A DNA stretch of 64,000 nt from an uncultured Bacteroidales bacterium (lineage in GTDB: Bacteria > Bacteroidota > Bacteroidia > Bacteroidales > UBA932): positions 1-64,000 of the forward strand of contig CAJOHV010000003.1 of NCBI GenBank assembly GCA_905234485.1. Direction: 5' to 3'. Below, piece after piece: positions 18,706 through 28,054 of the stretch (positions within the stretch are counted from its first letter, which is position 1; each line of letters starts with the position of its first letter). The notes beneath the pieces were generated by a model that saw nothing but the letters and a program-made list of their open reading frames with translations, searched no databases and had not been told where the DNA came from. Made by a program: the position numbers and the translations under genes.

Positions 18706-19619
18706 GAGAGTTTATTGAAAGTCCTTTCAGACAGAGTAAAGCTGCTTCCGGAAATGGGGCAGCTTTCTTTATTCTCTCCTACGGTAAGAGTAAGAGTACC
18801 GCCGCTTTCGCTGTATGTTCCGCTTGCTATATCGAAGATAATAGGACTTACGCGGGAATCAGACACGGTCCCGGCGTAAAGGCCGGAAATACGGACGAAA
18901 CTGTCCTTGCCGTTGAAAATGTAGGCGATAGGAATATCTGCGGGGTGGCCGGTATTGTTGTAGGTCCATACGGTACCTTTTAGACCGGACGTTCCCTCTT
19001 CTTCTTCGAGGGGATCGTCTACTATCTGAAGCGCGTAGACGCCGCTGGTCATAATCCCTTTATAAAGAGTTGCGGAAAGCCCGCCTGCCTCGACCGTATT
19101 GCCGCTGATTTTCGCGGAATTTCTCACTCCGCTCCATCCGTAGGGGGCTGAGGCGTCAACGCGGGTTAGGTTGGCGTATAGAATATCTACACACTCAGTA
19201 TCGGAAAGGAAATAGGCTATGTGGAGATCGCCATGGATCGGAGTCGACCATACTGAACCCGCCAGGGTCGGATAAGAACAAGGCGAGATCTGGGTGTAGT
19301 TGTCGTTTTTATTGACACGCTTCAGATTGAAGAAAGTCCTGTTGATAGTGTATTCCGAAGCATATTCAGTCTTGACCGTAAGGACATGGCCGTCTGCAGT
19401 GTAGGTACCATGGTCTGCCTGAACGCGGCCGAGCGCAGCGTTGTGTTGGAGAAGGCTGGCGCTGTCTGAATTGTGGAAACAGACCCAGGTGGTTACGTCG
19501 TCTATCTTCAGGGTCCAGGTAGTTCCCTCTACCGGAAGGAAAAGGTGTTCCTTGTACGAGCAGGAATTCAGAGTCAGGAGCAGCGCTGCCGACAGGACGG
19601 GGATAAGAGACTTTCTCAT
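18699..19619 (-). CDS. Hypothetical lipoprotein, 306 aa
   Basis: Most plausible start MRKSLIPVLSAALLLTLNSCSYKE (lipobox), shorter than the longest ORF; convergent 7-nt overlap with wzz. Confidence 0.7.
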   Translation of the reverse strand: MRKSLIPVLSAALLLTLNSCSYKEHLFLPVEGTTWTLKIDDVTTWVCFHNSDSASLLQHNAALGRVQADHGTYTADGHVLTVKTEYASEYTINRTFFNLKRVNKNDNYTQISPCSYPTLAGSVWSTPIHGDLHIAYFLSDTECVDILYANLTRVDASAPYGWSGVRNSAKISGNTVEAGGLSATLYKGIMTSGVYALQIVDDPLEEEEGTSGLKGTVWTYNNTGHPADIPIAYIFNGKDSFVRISGLYAGTVSDSRVSPIIFDIASGTYSESGGTLTLTVGENKESCPISGSSFTLSERTFNKLSY

Positions 19620-20995
19620 TACTGTATGAAGCCGGCGAAATAACCGGGGAAGAAAACGTTTGTAATCAGGTAGCCGATGATAGTCGAGACGAACACGCTG
19701 ATAAGGCCAGGCATCATGAAGCTGTGGTTCAGCAGGTACTTTCCGATTACCGTCGTTCCGCTTCGGTCGAAGTTGACGGTAGCGATATCGGAAGGATAAT
19801 TCGGGATGAAGAAGTATCCGTAGACGCTGGGGAGAACTCCGAGAAGGACTGGCCCGGCGATACCGAGCTGATAGGCGAGCGGAAGCATCGCGACTACGAC
19901 TGCGCCCTGAGAGTTGATAAGAACGCTGACGAGGAAGAACACGAAAGCGATAGACCAGGGATATGCGGTAACAAGACCTGTAAGCATTTCCTTCATCTGG
20001 TCCAGGTAGTTGCCGAAATAGGTGTCTGCCAGCCAGGCGATACCGTAGATGGCGATTACTGCGACCATACCGGACTTCCACACCGAACCTGAAACGGTGT
20101 TGGGAAGGTTGACCTTACAGAAGATAATATTGAGAGCTGCAGCGCAGAGCATGATGATCTGGATGCAGAGGTTCATCTTGGGAAGATTGATAGACTTCGC
20201 GACCGGAATACCTTCCGAAGTCTTAATCATCTGGAGGAAAGCAAAGAAGACAATAACAAGCAGGGCTCCAAGGAAGATAAATACGGAGGCCTTGGCTTCT
20301 TTTGTGATTTCCTTGTCGAGAGTAGTCGCGGTATTGCCGTACATGTATTGGTGGATCTTGGGATCCGCAACTCTTTTCTGGAACTCGGGATCTTTGTCGA
20401 GGTCCTTGCCTCTGTGCCACGAAGCGAATGAAGCGCAGATAATACCGCAAAGACAGGCCGGGATAGTAACCATCAGGACCTGAGGGATGCTGACCATATA
20501 GCCGTTGGCATTCGAGATGGTTACGAAAGCTACTACGGCGGCTGCGATAGGCGAACATGTAATACCTACCTGCGAGGCTATAGAAGACACGCCGCAGGGC
20601 CTTTCGGGCCTGATATTCTTCTTAAGGGCGATATCGCAGATAATAGGCATGATAGTATATACGACGTGGCCCGTACCTACAAGAACCGTCAGGAAGAAGG
20701 TCACTAGCGGTCCAAGGAAAGTAATTCTGTTGGGATGCTTTCTCAGGATCTTTTCCGCCAGCTGTATCATCCAGTCCATACCGCCTGAGGCCTGGAGGGT
20801 ACCCGCGCAGGTTACTGCGGCGATGATGATGTAGATTACGTCTGTAGGAGGAGTTCCGGGCTTCAGACCGAAGCCGAATACCAGAATCGCAAGGCCGATA
20901 CCGGATATTGCACCAAGGGCGAGGGACCCGTAGCGGGAGCCTACATATAGAGCTGCAAGAACAATCAGCAGCTGGATAATCATTGTGAAAGTCAT
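19619..20995 (-). CDS. Anaerobic C4-dicarboxylate transporter (DcuA/DcuB family)
   Basis: 458 aa hydrophobic; GTGHVVYTIMPIICDIALKKNIRPERP, SSIASQVGITCSPIAAAVV, FIPNYPSDIATVNFDRSGTT. Confidence 0.93.
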   Translation of the reverse strand: MTFTMIIQLLIVLAALYVGSRYGSLALGAISGIGLAILVFGFGLKPGTPPTDVIYIIIAAVTCAGTLQASGGMDWMIQLAEKILRKHPNRITFLGPLVTFFLTVLVGTGHVVYTIMPIICDIALKKNIRPERPCGVSSIASQVGITCSPIAAAVVAFVTISNANGYMVSIPQVLMVTIPACLCGIICASFASWHRGKDLDKDPEFQKRVADPKIHQYMYGNTATTLDKEITKEAKASVFIFLGALLVIVFFAFLQMIKTSEGIPVAKSINLPKMNLCIQIIMLCAAALNIIFCKVNLPNTVSGSVWKSGMVAVIAIYGIAWLADTYFGNYLDQMKEMLTGLVTAYPWSIAFVFFLVSVLINSQGAVVVAMLPLAYQLGIAGPVLLGVLPSVYGYFFIPNYPSDIATVNFDRSGTTVIGKYLLNHSFMMPGLISVFVSTIIGYLITNVFFPGYFAGFIQ

Positions 20996-21055
20996 TGACT
21001 AATCCTTTTTACGATTTGTAAAGATAAGCATCTTTCGCAACAAATCGAAATAAAA

Positions 21056-21083
21056 CAGCCGCGTCCGGCAAAGGACGCGGCTG
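21056..21083 (-). terminator. Intrinsic terminator of pckA
   Basis: CAGCCGCGTCC-N6-GGACGCGGCTG, followed on the minus strand by TGTTTTATTT. Confidence 0.7.
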
Positions 21084-21107
21084 CTATAATTAAGGGTAAA
21101 CCCTGAA

Positions 21108-22705
21108 TTAGTCAACCTTAGGACCAGCCTTTACGAGGGCCTTGCCTGCAGCGTTGGTCTCGTACTTCTTGAAGTTCTTGATGAAGCGGCCAGCGAGGTC
21201 TTTTGCCTTGACTTCCCACTCCTCGGGCTTTGCGTAGGTGTCGCGAGGATCGAGAATTCCGGTATCAACTCCCTCAAGCTTGGTAGGGACTTCGAAATCG
21301 AAGAAAGGAATCTTCTTGGTAGGAGCCTTGTCGATCGAGCCGTTGAGGATGGCGTCGATGATTCCGCGGGTATCCTTAATGGAGATACGCTTTCCTGTTC
21401 CATTCCAGCCGGTGTTGACGAGGTAGGCCTTTGCGCCGCTCTTCTTCATCTTCTTTACGAGCTCCTCGGCGTACTTGGTCGGGTGAAGCTCAAGGAAGGC
21501 CTGGCCGAAGCAGGCGGAGAAGGTGGGAGTAGGCTCGGTAATACCGCGCTCGGTACCTGCGAGCTTGGCGGTAAATCCGCTGAGGAAGTAGTACTTAGTC
21601 TGCTCGGGGGTAAGGATGGAGACCGGAGGAAGAACTCCGAATGCGTCTGCGGAAAGGAAGATGACCTGCTTTGCTGCGGGGCCCTGGCTCTCCGGACGGA
21701 CGATCTTCTCGATGTGGTAGATAGGGTAGCGCTCTTGTCGTTGAAGTCGATAACTCCGTTCTTGTCTACTGTTACGTTCTCGAGGAGGGCGTCGCGACGG
21801 ATTGCGTTGTAGATATCGGGCTCGGACTCTTTGTCCAGTTTGATGACCTTGGCGTAGCAGCCGCCTTCGAAGTTGAAGACTCCCTTGTTGTCCCAGCCGT
21901 GCTCGTCGTCGCCGATGAGGAGACGCTTAGGGTCGGTGCTGAGGGTGGTCTTGCCGGTTCCGGAGAGACCGAAGAAGATGGCGGTGTTCTCGCCGTTCAT
22001 ATCTGTGTTCGCAGAGCAGTGCATAGCCGCGATGCCCTTCAGAGGAAGATAGTAGTTCATCATGGAGAACATACCCTTCTTCATCTCACCGCCGTACCAG
22101 GTGTTGAGGATAACCTGCTCACGGGAAGTGACGTTGAAGGCGACGCAAGTCTCGCTGCGGAGGCCGAGTTCCTGATAGTTGTCGACCTTGGCTTTAGCGG
22201 CGCAGTAGACCACGAAATCGGGCTCCTGGTCGAACTCCTTCTGATTCTTCGGACGGATGAACATGTTGGTCACAAAGTGGGCCTGCCATGCAACCTCCAT
22301 AATGAAGCGGACCTTCATGCGGGTGTCTGCGTGTGTTCCGCAGAAACCGTCAACCACGAAGAGCCTCTTGCCGCTGAGTTGGCCGAGGGCGAGTTTCTTG
22401 ACTGCTTTCCAGGTCTTCTCCGACATTTTGTGGTTATCGTTGGGATAGCCTTCGGTAGTCCACCAGATTTCGCCGGGAGCGCCTTCTTTGGTGGTCTTGT
22501 CGTAGACGATGTACTTGTCTTTAGGAGAACGGCCGGTGTAGATTCCGGTCATAACGTTGATAGCGCCGAGTTCGGTAACCTGTCCTTTGTCAAAGCCTTC
22601 AAGGCCGGGCTTGGTTTCTTCGTTGTAAAGGACTTCGTAGGTGGGGTTGTAGAGGATTTCCTTGACCCCTTTGATACCGTACTTGCTGAGATCGATATTT
22701 GCCAT
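21108..22705 (-). pseudogene. pckA: ATP-dependent phosphoenolpyruvate carboxykinase, frameshifted (or assembly error)
   Basis: [13 protein letters not shown]...[10 protein letters not shown] in one frame; [26 protein letters not shown]...[29 protein letters not shown] in another; break at ~21722-21735. Confidence 0.9.
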
Positions 22706-22798
22706 AATGTGTATGTAAGAATTTAAGATTTTGCCGTGGCTTGAAATCGGGAACAAATTTAGCATAAATTTGCTAATAGACAAATCATAACAATTTGG

Positions 22799-22806
22799 TA
22801 TTTTTG
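22799..22806 (+). promoter_or_regulatory. -7 box TATTTTTG of recQ
   Basis: TATTTTTG ending 5 nt before ATG at 22812. Confidence 0.5.
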
Positions 22807-22811
22807 CAGTA

Positions 22812-24656
22812 ATGACAGCGCTTGAGACATTAAAGCGGTTTTGGGGCTACGAAACCTTCCGTCCGATGCAGGAGCAGATAATCGATTCCGCCCTTGCAGG
22901 GAAGGATGTGCTCGCCGTGCTGCCGACCGGCGGCGGCAAATCGGTCTGTTTCCAGGTCCCCGCGCTGATGAAGGACGGCCTGGCCCTCGTGGTCACGCCC
23001 CTCGTGGCGCTGATGAAGGATCAGGTGCAGAACCTCGCCGCGCGCGGCATCAAGGCCCTGGCGATCCACGCCGGAATGGAGAGAAGGGAAGTGGACCTCG
23101 CGCTGAACAATGCCGCCTACGGCGAGGTGAAGTTCCTCTACGTCTCGCCCGAGCGTCTCAGTACGGCACTTTTCCGCTCGTATCTGGACATCCTGCCGAT
23201 TTCGCTGATTGTCGTGGACGAAGCGCACTGCATCTCGCAGTGGGGCTACGATTTCCGTCCGGACTACCTCCAGATCGGCGCGCTTCGTGAGTTGGTCGAC
23301 GCTCCCGTCATCGCCCTCACGGCCACAGCCACGCCACCGGTGTGCGCGGACATTATGGACAAGTTGCGCTTTCGCGAACCGCTCGTGCTCAAATCTGGCT
23401 TCGAACGCCCTAATCTCTCGTACATCGTGCGGGAAACCGAGGATAAAATCGGCCAGATCGCTGGCATATGCAATTCCGTCGCGGGCTCGGGTATCGTCTA
23501 CCGCCGCAGCCGTCGTGGATGCGAAGAACTCGCCTCGCAACTCCGCGCGCTCGGGGTGAGCGTGGACTATTACCATGCCGGACTCTCAAGCGCCACTCGC
23601 AATTCCCGTCAGGAAGCGTGGAAGGCAGGCCGCACGAGGGTGATGGTGTGCACGAACGCATTCGGCATGGGCATAGACAAACCGGACGTAAGATTCGTTA
23701 TCCACTGCGACCTGCCGGACTCGCCTGAAGCGTATTTCCAGGAAGCCGGGCGCGCCGGAAGGGACGGGAAACGCTCCTATGCGGTGCTGCTGTGGAATGC
23801 GAAGGACGCGGACCGTCTGCGCCAACTCGAAAGTGCGAGTTTCCCTTCGCTGACCTATATCGAAGACATATACCAGAAACTTCATGTCTTCTACGGCATA
23901 CCCTATGAGACTGGAATCGGACGCGAACTCAAATTCACGATTGAAGAATTCTGCAAGCGCTTCAGTCTGAGCAGTTCGAGCGTTCACTACGCCCTGCATT
24001 ATCTCGAAACTTCGGGGCATATAGTCTACAGCGAGGATGTGGACATCCCGACCCGCGTGAAGATAGTGCCCGACCGTTCGCGGCTCTACGAAATCGAACT
24101 GGGAGACGCGGCGCAGGTCAGTCTGCTGGAGACACTTATGAGGCACTATACGGGAATCTTTACCTACACTGTGCCGATAGACGAAGAATATCTCTGCCAC
24201 CAACTCGGAGTGACGGTACCCACGCTGCGCAAAATGCTTTACGAACTCTCCGTTGCGCATATCATACGTTACGTTCCCTGCGACAACAGCACTATCATCA
24301 TGCTGCGTCATAACCGCCTGGAACCTGGAAATCTTGATCTTCAGAAAGATAAGTACGATATGCTGCGCAGCGCCTTCCACGCGCGCGGCGAGGCCGTTCT
24401 TGACTACGTCAGCGAGACGGACGAGTGCCGCGCGTCGTTCCTTCTGCGCTATTTCGGGCAGGCCGACGCGCAGCCTTGCGGCACCTGCGACGTCTGCCGT
24501 CGCCAGCGCTCCTCCGACCGCAAAATACTCAAACATTGGTTCGCGGAACATCCCTCCTGGACCGAAACCGATCTTCAAAACTATCTGGTCGATCCCGCCA
24601 GCGGCTTATCTCCTAATGCCCCCGAAATCGCCCGCGAACTTCTGGATAGAGAATAA
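22812..24656 (+). CDS. recQ: ATP-dependent DNA helicase RecQ
   Basis: 614 aa; [44 protein letters not shown], Zn-binding [10 protein letters not shown]. Confidence 0.96.
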   Translation: MTALETLKRFWGYETFRPMQEQIIDSALAGKDVLAVLPTGGGKSVCFQVPALMKDGLALVVTPLVALMKDQVQNLAARGIKALAIHAGMERREVDLALNNAAYGEVKFLYVSPERLSTALFRSYLDILPISLIVVDEAHCISQWGYDFRPDYLQIGALRELVDAPVIALTATATPPVCADIMDKLRFREPLVLKSGFERPNLSYIVRETEDKIGQIAGICNSVAGSGIVYRRSRRGCEELASQLRALGVSVDYYHAGLSSATRNSRQEAWKAGRTRVMVCTNAFGMGIDKPDVRFVIHCDLPDSPEAYFQEAGRAGRDGKRSYAVLLWNAKDADRLRQLESASFPSLTYIEDIYQKLHVFYGIPYETGIGRELKFTIEEFCKRFSLSSSSVHYALHYLETSGHIVYSEDVDIPTRVKIVPDRSRLYEIELGDAAQVSLLETLMRHYTGIFTYTVPIDEEYLCHQLGVTVPTLRKMLYELSVAHIIRYVPCDNSTIIMLRHNRLEPGNLDLQKDKYDMLRSAFHARGEAVLDYVSETDECRASFLLRYFGQADAQPCGTCDVCRRQRSSDRKILKHWFAEHPSWTETDLQNYLVDPASGLSPNAPEIARELLDRE

Positions 24657-24746
24657 TAAGTCACCAGACGCGCTTCGCGCTAGTGGTCCCCCCTCCCTCT
24701 ATCAGACCTAGGGTGGCCAGAGTCGTTGGAACTTGGTAACTTGTTC

Positions 24747-24896
24747 TTTTCGCAGAGATGCCACACATCGACCACGTGCAGAAGGTGTTGTGGTGGGGGG
24801 CGGTGTGTTTGGACAGGCATTTTTGCCCTTAGCCACACATTAACCTGCCCCATAGCCATGTCTGTTGGGGGTGAGCGTGTGACTGTTCTGCGAAAA
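24747..24896. repeat. Intergenic segment bounded by a 10-bp inverted repeat, with an internal direct repeat
   Basis: TTTTCGCAGA at 24747-24756 and TCTGCGAAAA at 24887-24896; GCCACACAT at 24760-24768 and 24832-24840. Confidence 0.4.
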
Positions 24897-24904
24897 ATAA
24901 GAAT

Positions 24905-25768
24905 CTACTCTATAACGAGTCCATCATAAGCGGGATGGACGTTGGCGGGGAGTTCGGAGTCGAGTTCGGCGTGGGAGGGGAGAAGGTGAGAGATGTGCGT
25001 GATGTAGGATTGCTCCGCGCCGACGCGCTCGAAGAAGGCGAGGGCTTCGTCCAGCGAGAAGTGCGAGAAGTGCGGGGTGCGCTTGACGCAGTTGATGGTG
25101 ACGGCTTTCAGTCCGCGCAGTTTTTCGAACTCGGCATCTTCGATCAGGTTCATATCCGTGAGATAGGCGATGTCGCCGAAACGGTAACCGAGCACCGAGA
25201 GGGTCTTCTGCTTGTGATGCCAGCCCTGGATGGGGATTATTTCGACCTCGGGGACGGGACCTTCGACGGCCGGACGCTCATAGTGATATCCTTTTCCTGA
25301 AACCCACACGAGAGTGGGCTCTGATGCATTTGAATGCACTTTGAAGGGGTGCGCGCCGTCGATGTTGTGCACACGCCATTCGGGCGATCCGGGGTAGCGC
25401 GGCTCGGCAAACGCATAACTGTACTCCTGGCGCATCGAATGCTCCACATACGGCTCGCAGTAGACGTTAACTGGCTTTCGCTCCATCAGGTTGAACGAGC
25501 GCAGTTCATCCAGCCCTCCGGTGTGGTCTTTATGGTTGTGCGTCAGCAGCACGGCGTCCAGATGATGGACTCCGGCGCGGAGCATCTGGAGGCGGAAATC
25601 CGGACCGCAGTCCACGACTATCGTGAGTCCGCCGTATTCGACGAGCACGGAAGCGCGAAGACGCTTGTCGCGCGGATCGGTTGATCTGCAGACGGGGCAG
25701 TCGCAGGCGATTATGGGAATGCCCTGCGAGGTGCCGGTGCCCAGAAAAGTAAGTTTCGCTTTCGTCAT
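24905..25768 (-). CDS. MBL fold metallo-hydrolase (PhnP-like)
   Basis: LGTGTSQGIPIIACDCPVC, LLTHNHKDHTGGLDELR. Confidence 0.92.
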   Translation of the reverse strand: MTKAKLTFLGTGTSQGIPIIACDCPVCRSTDPRDKRLRASVLVEYGGLTIVVDCGPDFRLQMLRAGVHHLDAVLLTHNHKDHTGGLDELRSFNLMERKPVNVYCEPYVEHSMRQEYSYAFAEPRYPGSPEWRVHNIDGAHPFKVHSNASEPTLVWVSGKGYHYERPAVEGPVPEVEIIPIQGWHHKQKTLSVLGYRFGDIAYLTDMNLIEDAEFEKLRGLKAVTINCVKRTPHFSHFSLDEALAFFERVGAEQSYITHISHLLPSHAELDSELPANVHPAYDGLVIE

Positions 25769-26994
25769 AACTCAACCTCCACTATACGGCCCGAAAGAGC
25801 CGGATCAAAGGGCCTGCTGACCCTGATGTAATTGCCTGAATATCCGCCCATTGTGCCGTCTTTCTCCTTCGATTCGAACAGGACCTTCACGCGGGTTCCT
25901 TTCTGCGACCGGACAAACTCTTCGTGAAGTCGCGCGCACAGTTCTTCGAGCACGGCGACCCTGCGCTTTTTCTCTTCTTCGTCCACCTGCCCCGGCATCG
26001 AAGCCGCCGGAGTGCCGGGTCTACGGGAGTAGGGGAAGACATGGATGAAAGCCGGACGTATCCGTTTCAGAAATGCCACCGTCTCTTCGAAAAGTTCTGG
26101 CGTCTCGCCCGGAAGACCGACCATCACGTCGATTCCAAAAAAGACCCCGGATCCCATAACGCGCCTGATGTAAGCCAGTTTGTCCGCGAAAAACGCGGTG
26201 TCATAGTGGCGTCCCATAGCCTCCAGAAGGCGGTCGGAGCCGGTTTGGAGGGGAATATGGAAGTGCGGCTGGAACTTGGTGCCGGAGGCTATCCAGTCTA
26301 TGATTTCGGCGCTGAGCAGATTCGGTTCTATGCTGGATATGCGGTAACGCTCTATTCCTTCGACCTCGTTCAAGGCCTTCAGGAGGCTGAGGAAACTCTC
26401 GCCTGTGGTTCGGCCGTAATCTCCGGTGTTCACGCCGGTGAGGACTATTTCCTTCACGCCCTGTGCGGCTATCTCCCGCGCCATCCTTACGCATTCGCAG
26501 ACTGGGATGTTGCGGCTGCCTCCGCGGGCATAGGGGACAGTGCAGTATTTGCAGTAATTGTCGCAGCCGTCCTGGACCTTGAGGAAACTTCTGGTGCGTT
26601 CGCCGGTGCTGTAGGCCCCGAAGACGGCATCCTCGGGGACATTCTCGGCCCGGAGTCCCAGACCCTTGAGGCATTCCGGGACCACCTGAGCCTTCTCCTT
26701 GCAGCCGAATACCTTCCACACGCCCTCGATGGCTTCGATTTCAGCGCGGCGGAGTTCGGCCGAGCAGCCCGTGACGATTATCTTCGCGGACGGATTAACT
26801 CTATGGAGTTTGCGTATGAGGCTGCGCGACTTCTGGTCGGCAGTGGCTGTCACGGAACAGGTATTAACCAGGTATAGGTCCGCTTTTGAACGCCAGGTCA
26901 CCACCTCGAACCCCGCCGCGCGAAAGCCCCGTTCGTAGGTGGAGGTTTCCGCGTAGTTGAGTTTGCAGCCGAGGGTGGTGAACGCTATCTTCAT
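25765..26994 (-). CDS. mtaB: tRNA t6A37 methylthiotransferase MtaB
   Basis: TLGCKLNYAETS, radical-SAM CDNYCKYCTVPYARG, 409 aa. Confidence 0.93.
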   Translation of the reverse strand: MKIAFTTLGCKLNYAETSTYERGFRAAGFEVVTWRSKADLYLVNTCSVTATADQKSRSLIRKLHRVNPSAKIIVTGCSAELRRAEIEAIEGVWKVFGCKEKAQVVPECLKGLGLRAENVPEDAVFGAYSTGERTRSFLKVQDGCDNYCKYCTVPYARGGSRNIPVCECVRMAREIAAQGVKEIVLTGVNTGDYGRTTGESFLSLLKALNEVEGIERYRISSIEPNLLSAEIIDWIASGTKFQPHFHIPLQTGSDRLLEAMGRHYDTAFFADKLAYIRRVMGSGVFFGIDVMVGLPGETPELFEETVAFLKRIRPAFIHVFPYSRRPGTPAASMPGQVDEEEKKRRVAVLEELCARLHEEFVRSQKGTRVKVLFESKEKDGTMGGYSGNYIRVSRPFDPALSGRIVEVEL

Positions 26995-27344
26995 CAGTCT
27001 TCTACAGTGATGGTCGCAGAATCAAGACCCTCCACGGGCGGGTACTTTTTCGTTATTCTAAGGCTTATATGGCCGGCTTCCGGATATTCCTTCCTCACGG
27101 CGGCGATTATGCGCCCCGCGACATGCTCCAGAAGATTGGAGGGAATGTCCATCTGCTCGGCGATAATGTCGCAAACGCGGCCGTAGTCCAGGGTGTCCTC
27201 GAGCCTGTCGGTCTCTGCGGCCTTGGAGATATCCAGTTCGGCTTCGAAATCCACGATATAATCAGTGCCTTCCTCGCGCTCGAAATCGAAGCAGCCGTGG
27301 TAGGCGTGGAATTGAAGTCCTTTGAGTTCTATCGTTCCTTTCAT
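26994..27344 (-). CDS. folB: Dihydroneopterin aldolase
   Basis: 116 aa; GLQFHAYHGCFDFEREEGTDYIVDFEAELD. Confidence 0.93.
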   Translation of the reverse strand: MKGTIELKGLQFHAYHGCFDFEREEGTDYIVDFEAELDISKAAETDRLEDTLDYGRVCDIIAEQMDIPSNLLEHVAGRIIAAVRKEYPEAGHISLRITKKYPPVEGLDSATITVED

Positions 27345-28054
27345 TACTTGAGTATCAGGAATACGCAGGGCCTTTTGCCTATCGTGAAATGTTCCTTTTT
27401 CCAGCGTCCGACGCTGAGGGTGCGGATGAACTGGGTGGGCAGGGTTATGTCCGCAGCAAGGCAGAGCATAGTGCTTTCGCTGAGTCCGGCAAGCAGGTCA
27501 GCAAACAGGGAGTCGTTGCGGTAGGGGGTCTCGATGAAAATCTGAGTTTGGTGGAGTTGGCCGGATAGGCGCCCGGCGTCCTTAATGGCGGCGCGGCGGG
27601 CGTCGGTCTTCGCCGGGAGATAGCCCCTGAATGCGAACGACTGACCGTCCAGGCCGCTGCCCATAAGGGCCATCATGAGCGACGACGGGCCCACCTGAGG
27701 CACGACTTCGATCCCGCGGCGATGGCAGAGCGCTACGAGGGCGGCGCCGGGGTCGGCCACCGCAGGAAGCCCCGCTTCGCTTATCAGCCCGACGCTCGCG
27801 CCGCCCTCGAAGAGGGACGCCATCGCCTCCACCTCCTGCTCGGAAGTGTGCTCGCTCAGTTCGACCATCTTCAGTTCGTCGATATGGCCTTTGAGACCTG
27901 CGCGGGAAAGATAACGGCGCACGGTGCGGGCATCCTCCACCACATAGGTTTTGATGCTCTGAAGGAGCGCCAGAGTGGGGCCGGGGATAACCTCCGCAGG
28001 GTCGTTGTCGCCCAGAGGCGAAGGAATCAGATACAGTTTTCCGTAAGGCGTCAT
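27344..28054 (-). CDS. SAM-dependent methyltransferase, RsmI-like (tetrapyrrole methylase fold)
   Basis: YLIPSPLGDNDPAEVIPG..., SEAGLPAVADPGAALVALCHRRGIEVVPQVGPSS. Confidence 0.88.
   Translation of the reverse strand: MTPYGKLYLIPSPLGDNDPAEVIPGPTLALLQSIKTYVVEDARTVRRYLSRAGLKGHIDELKMVELSEHTSEQEVEAMASLFEGGASVGLISEAGLPAVADPGAALVALCHRRGIEVVPQVGPSSLMMALMGSGLDGQSFAFRGYLPAKTDARRAAIKDAGRLSGQLHQTQIFIETPYRNDSLFADLLAGLSESTMLCLAADITLPTQFIRTLSVGRWKKEHFTIGKRPCVFLILK

Noticed and set aside
19620-20081. N-terminal extension of the 18699-20081 ORF
   Set aside because: Extension is R/Y/S-rich and overlaps dcuB; a lipobox start at 19619 (MRKSLIPVLSAALLLTLNSC) is far more plausible.
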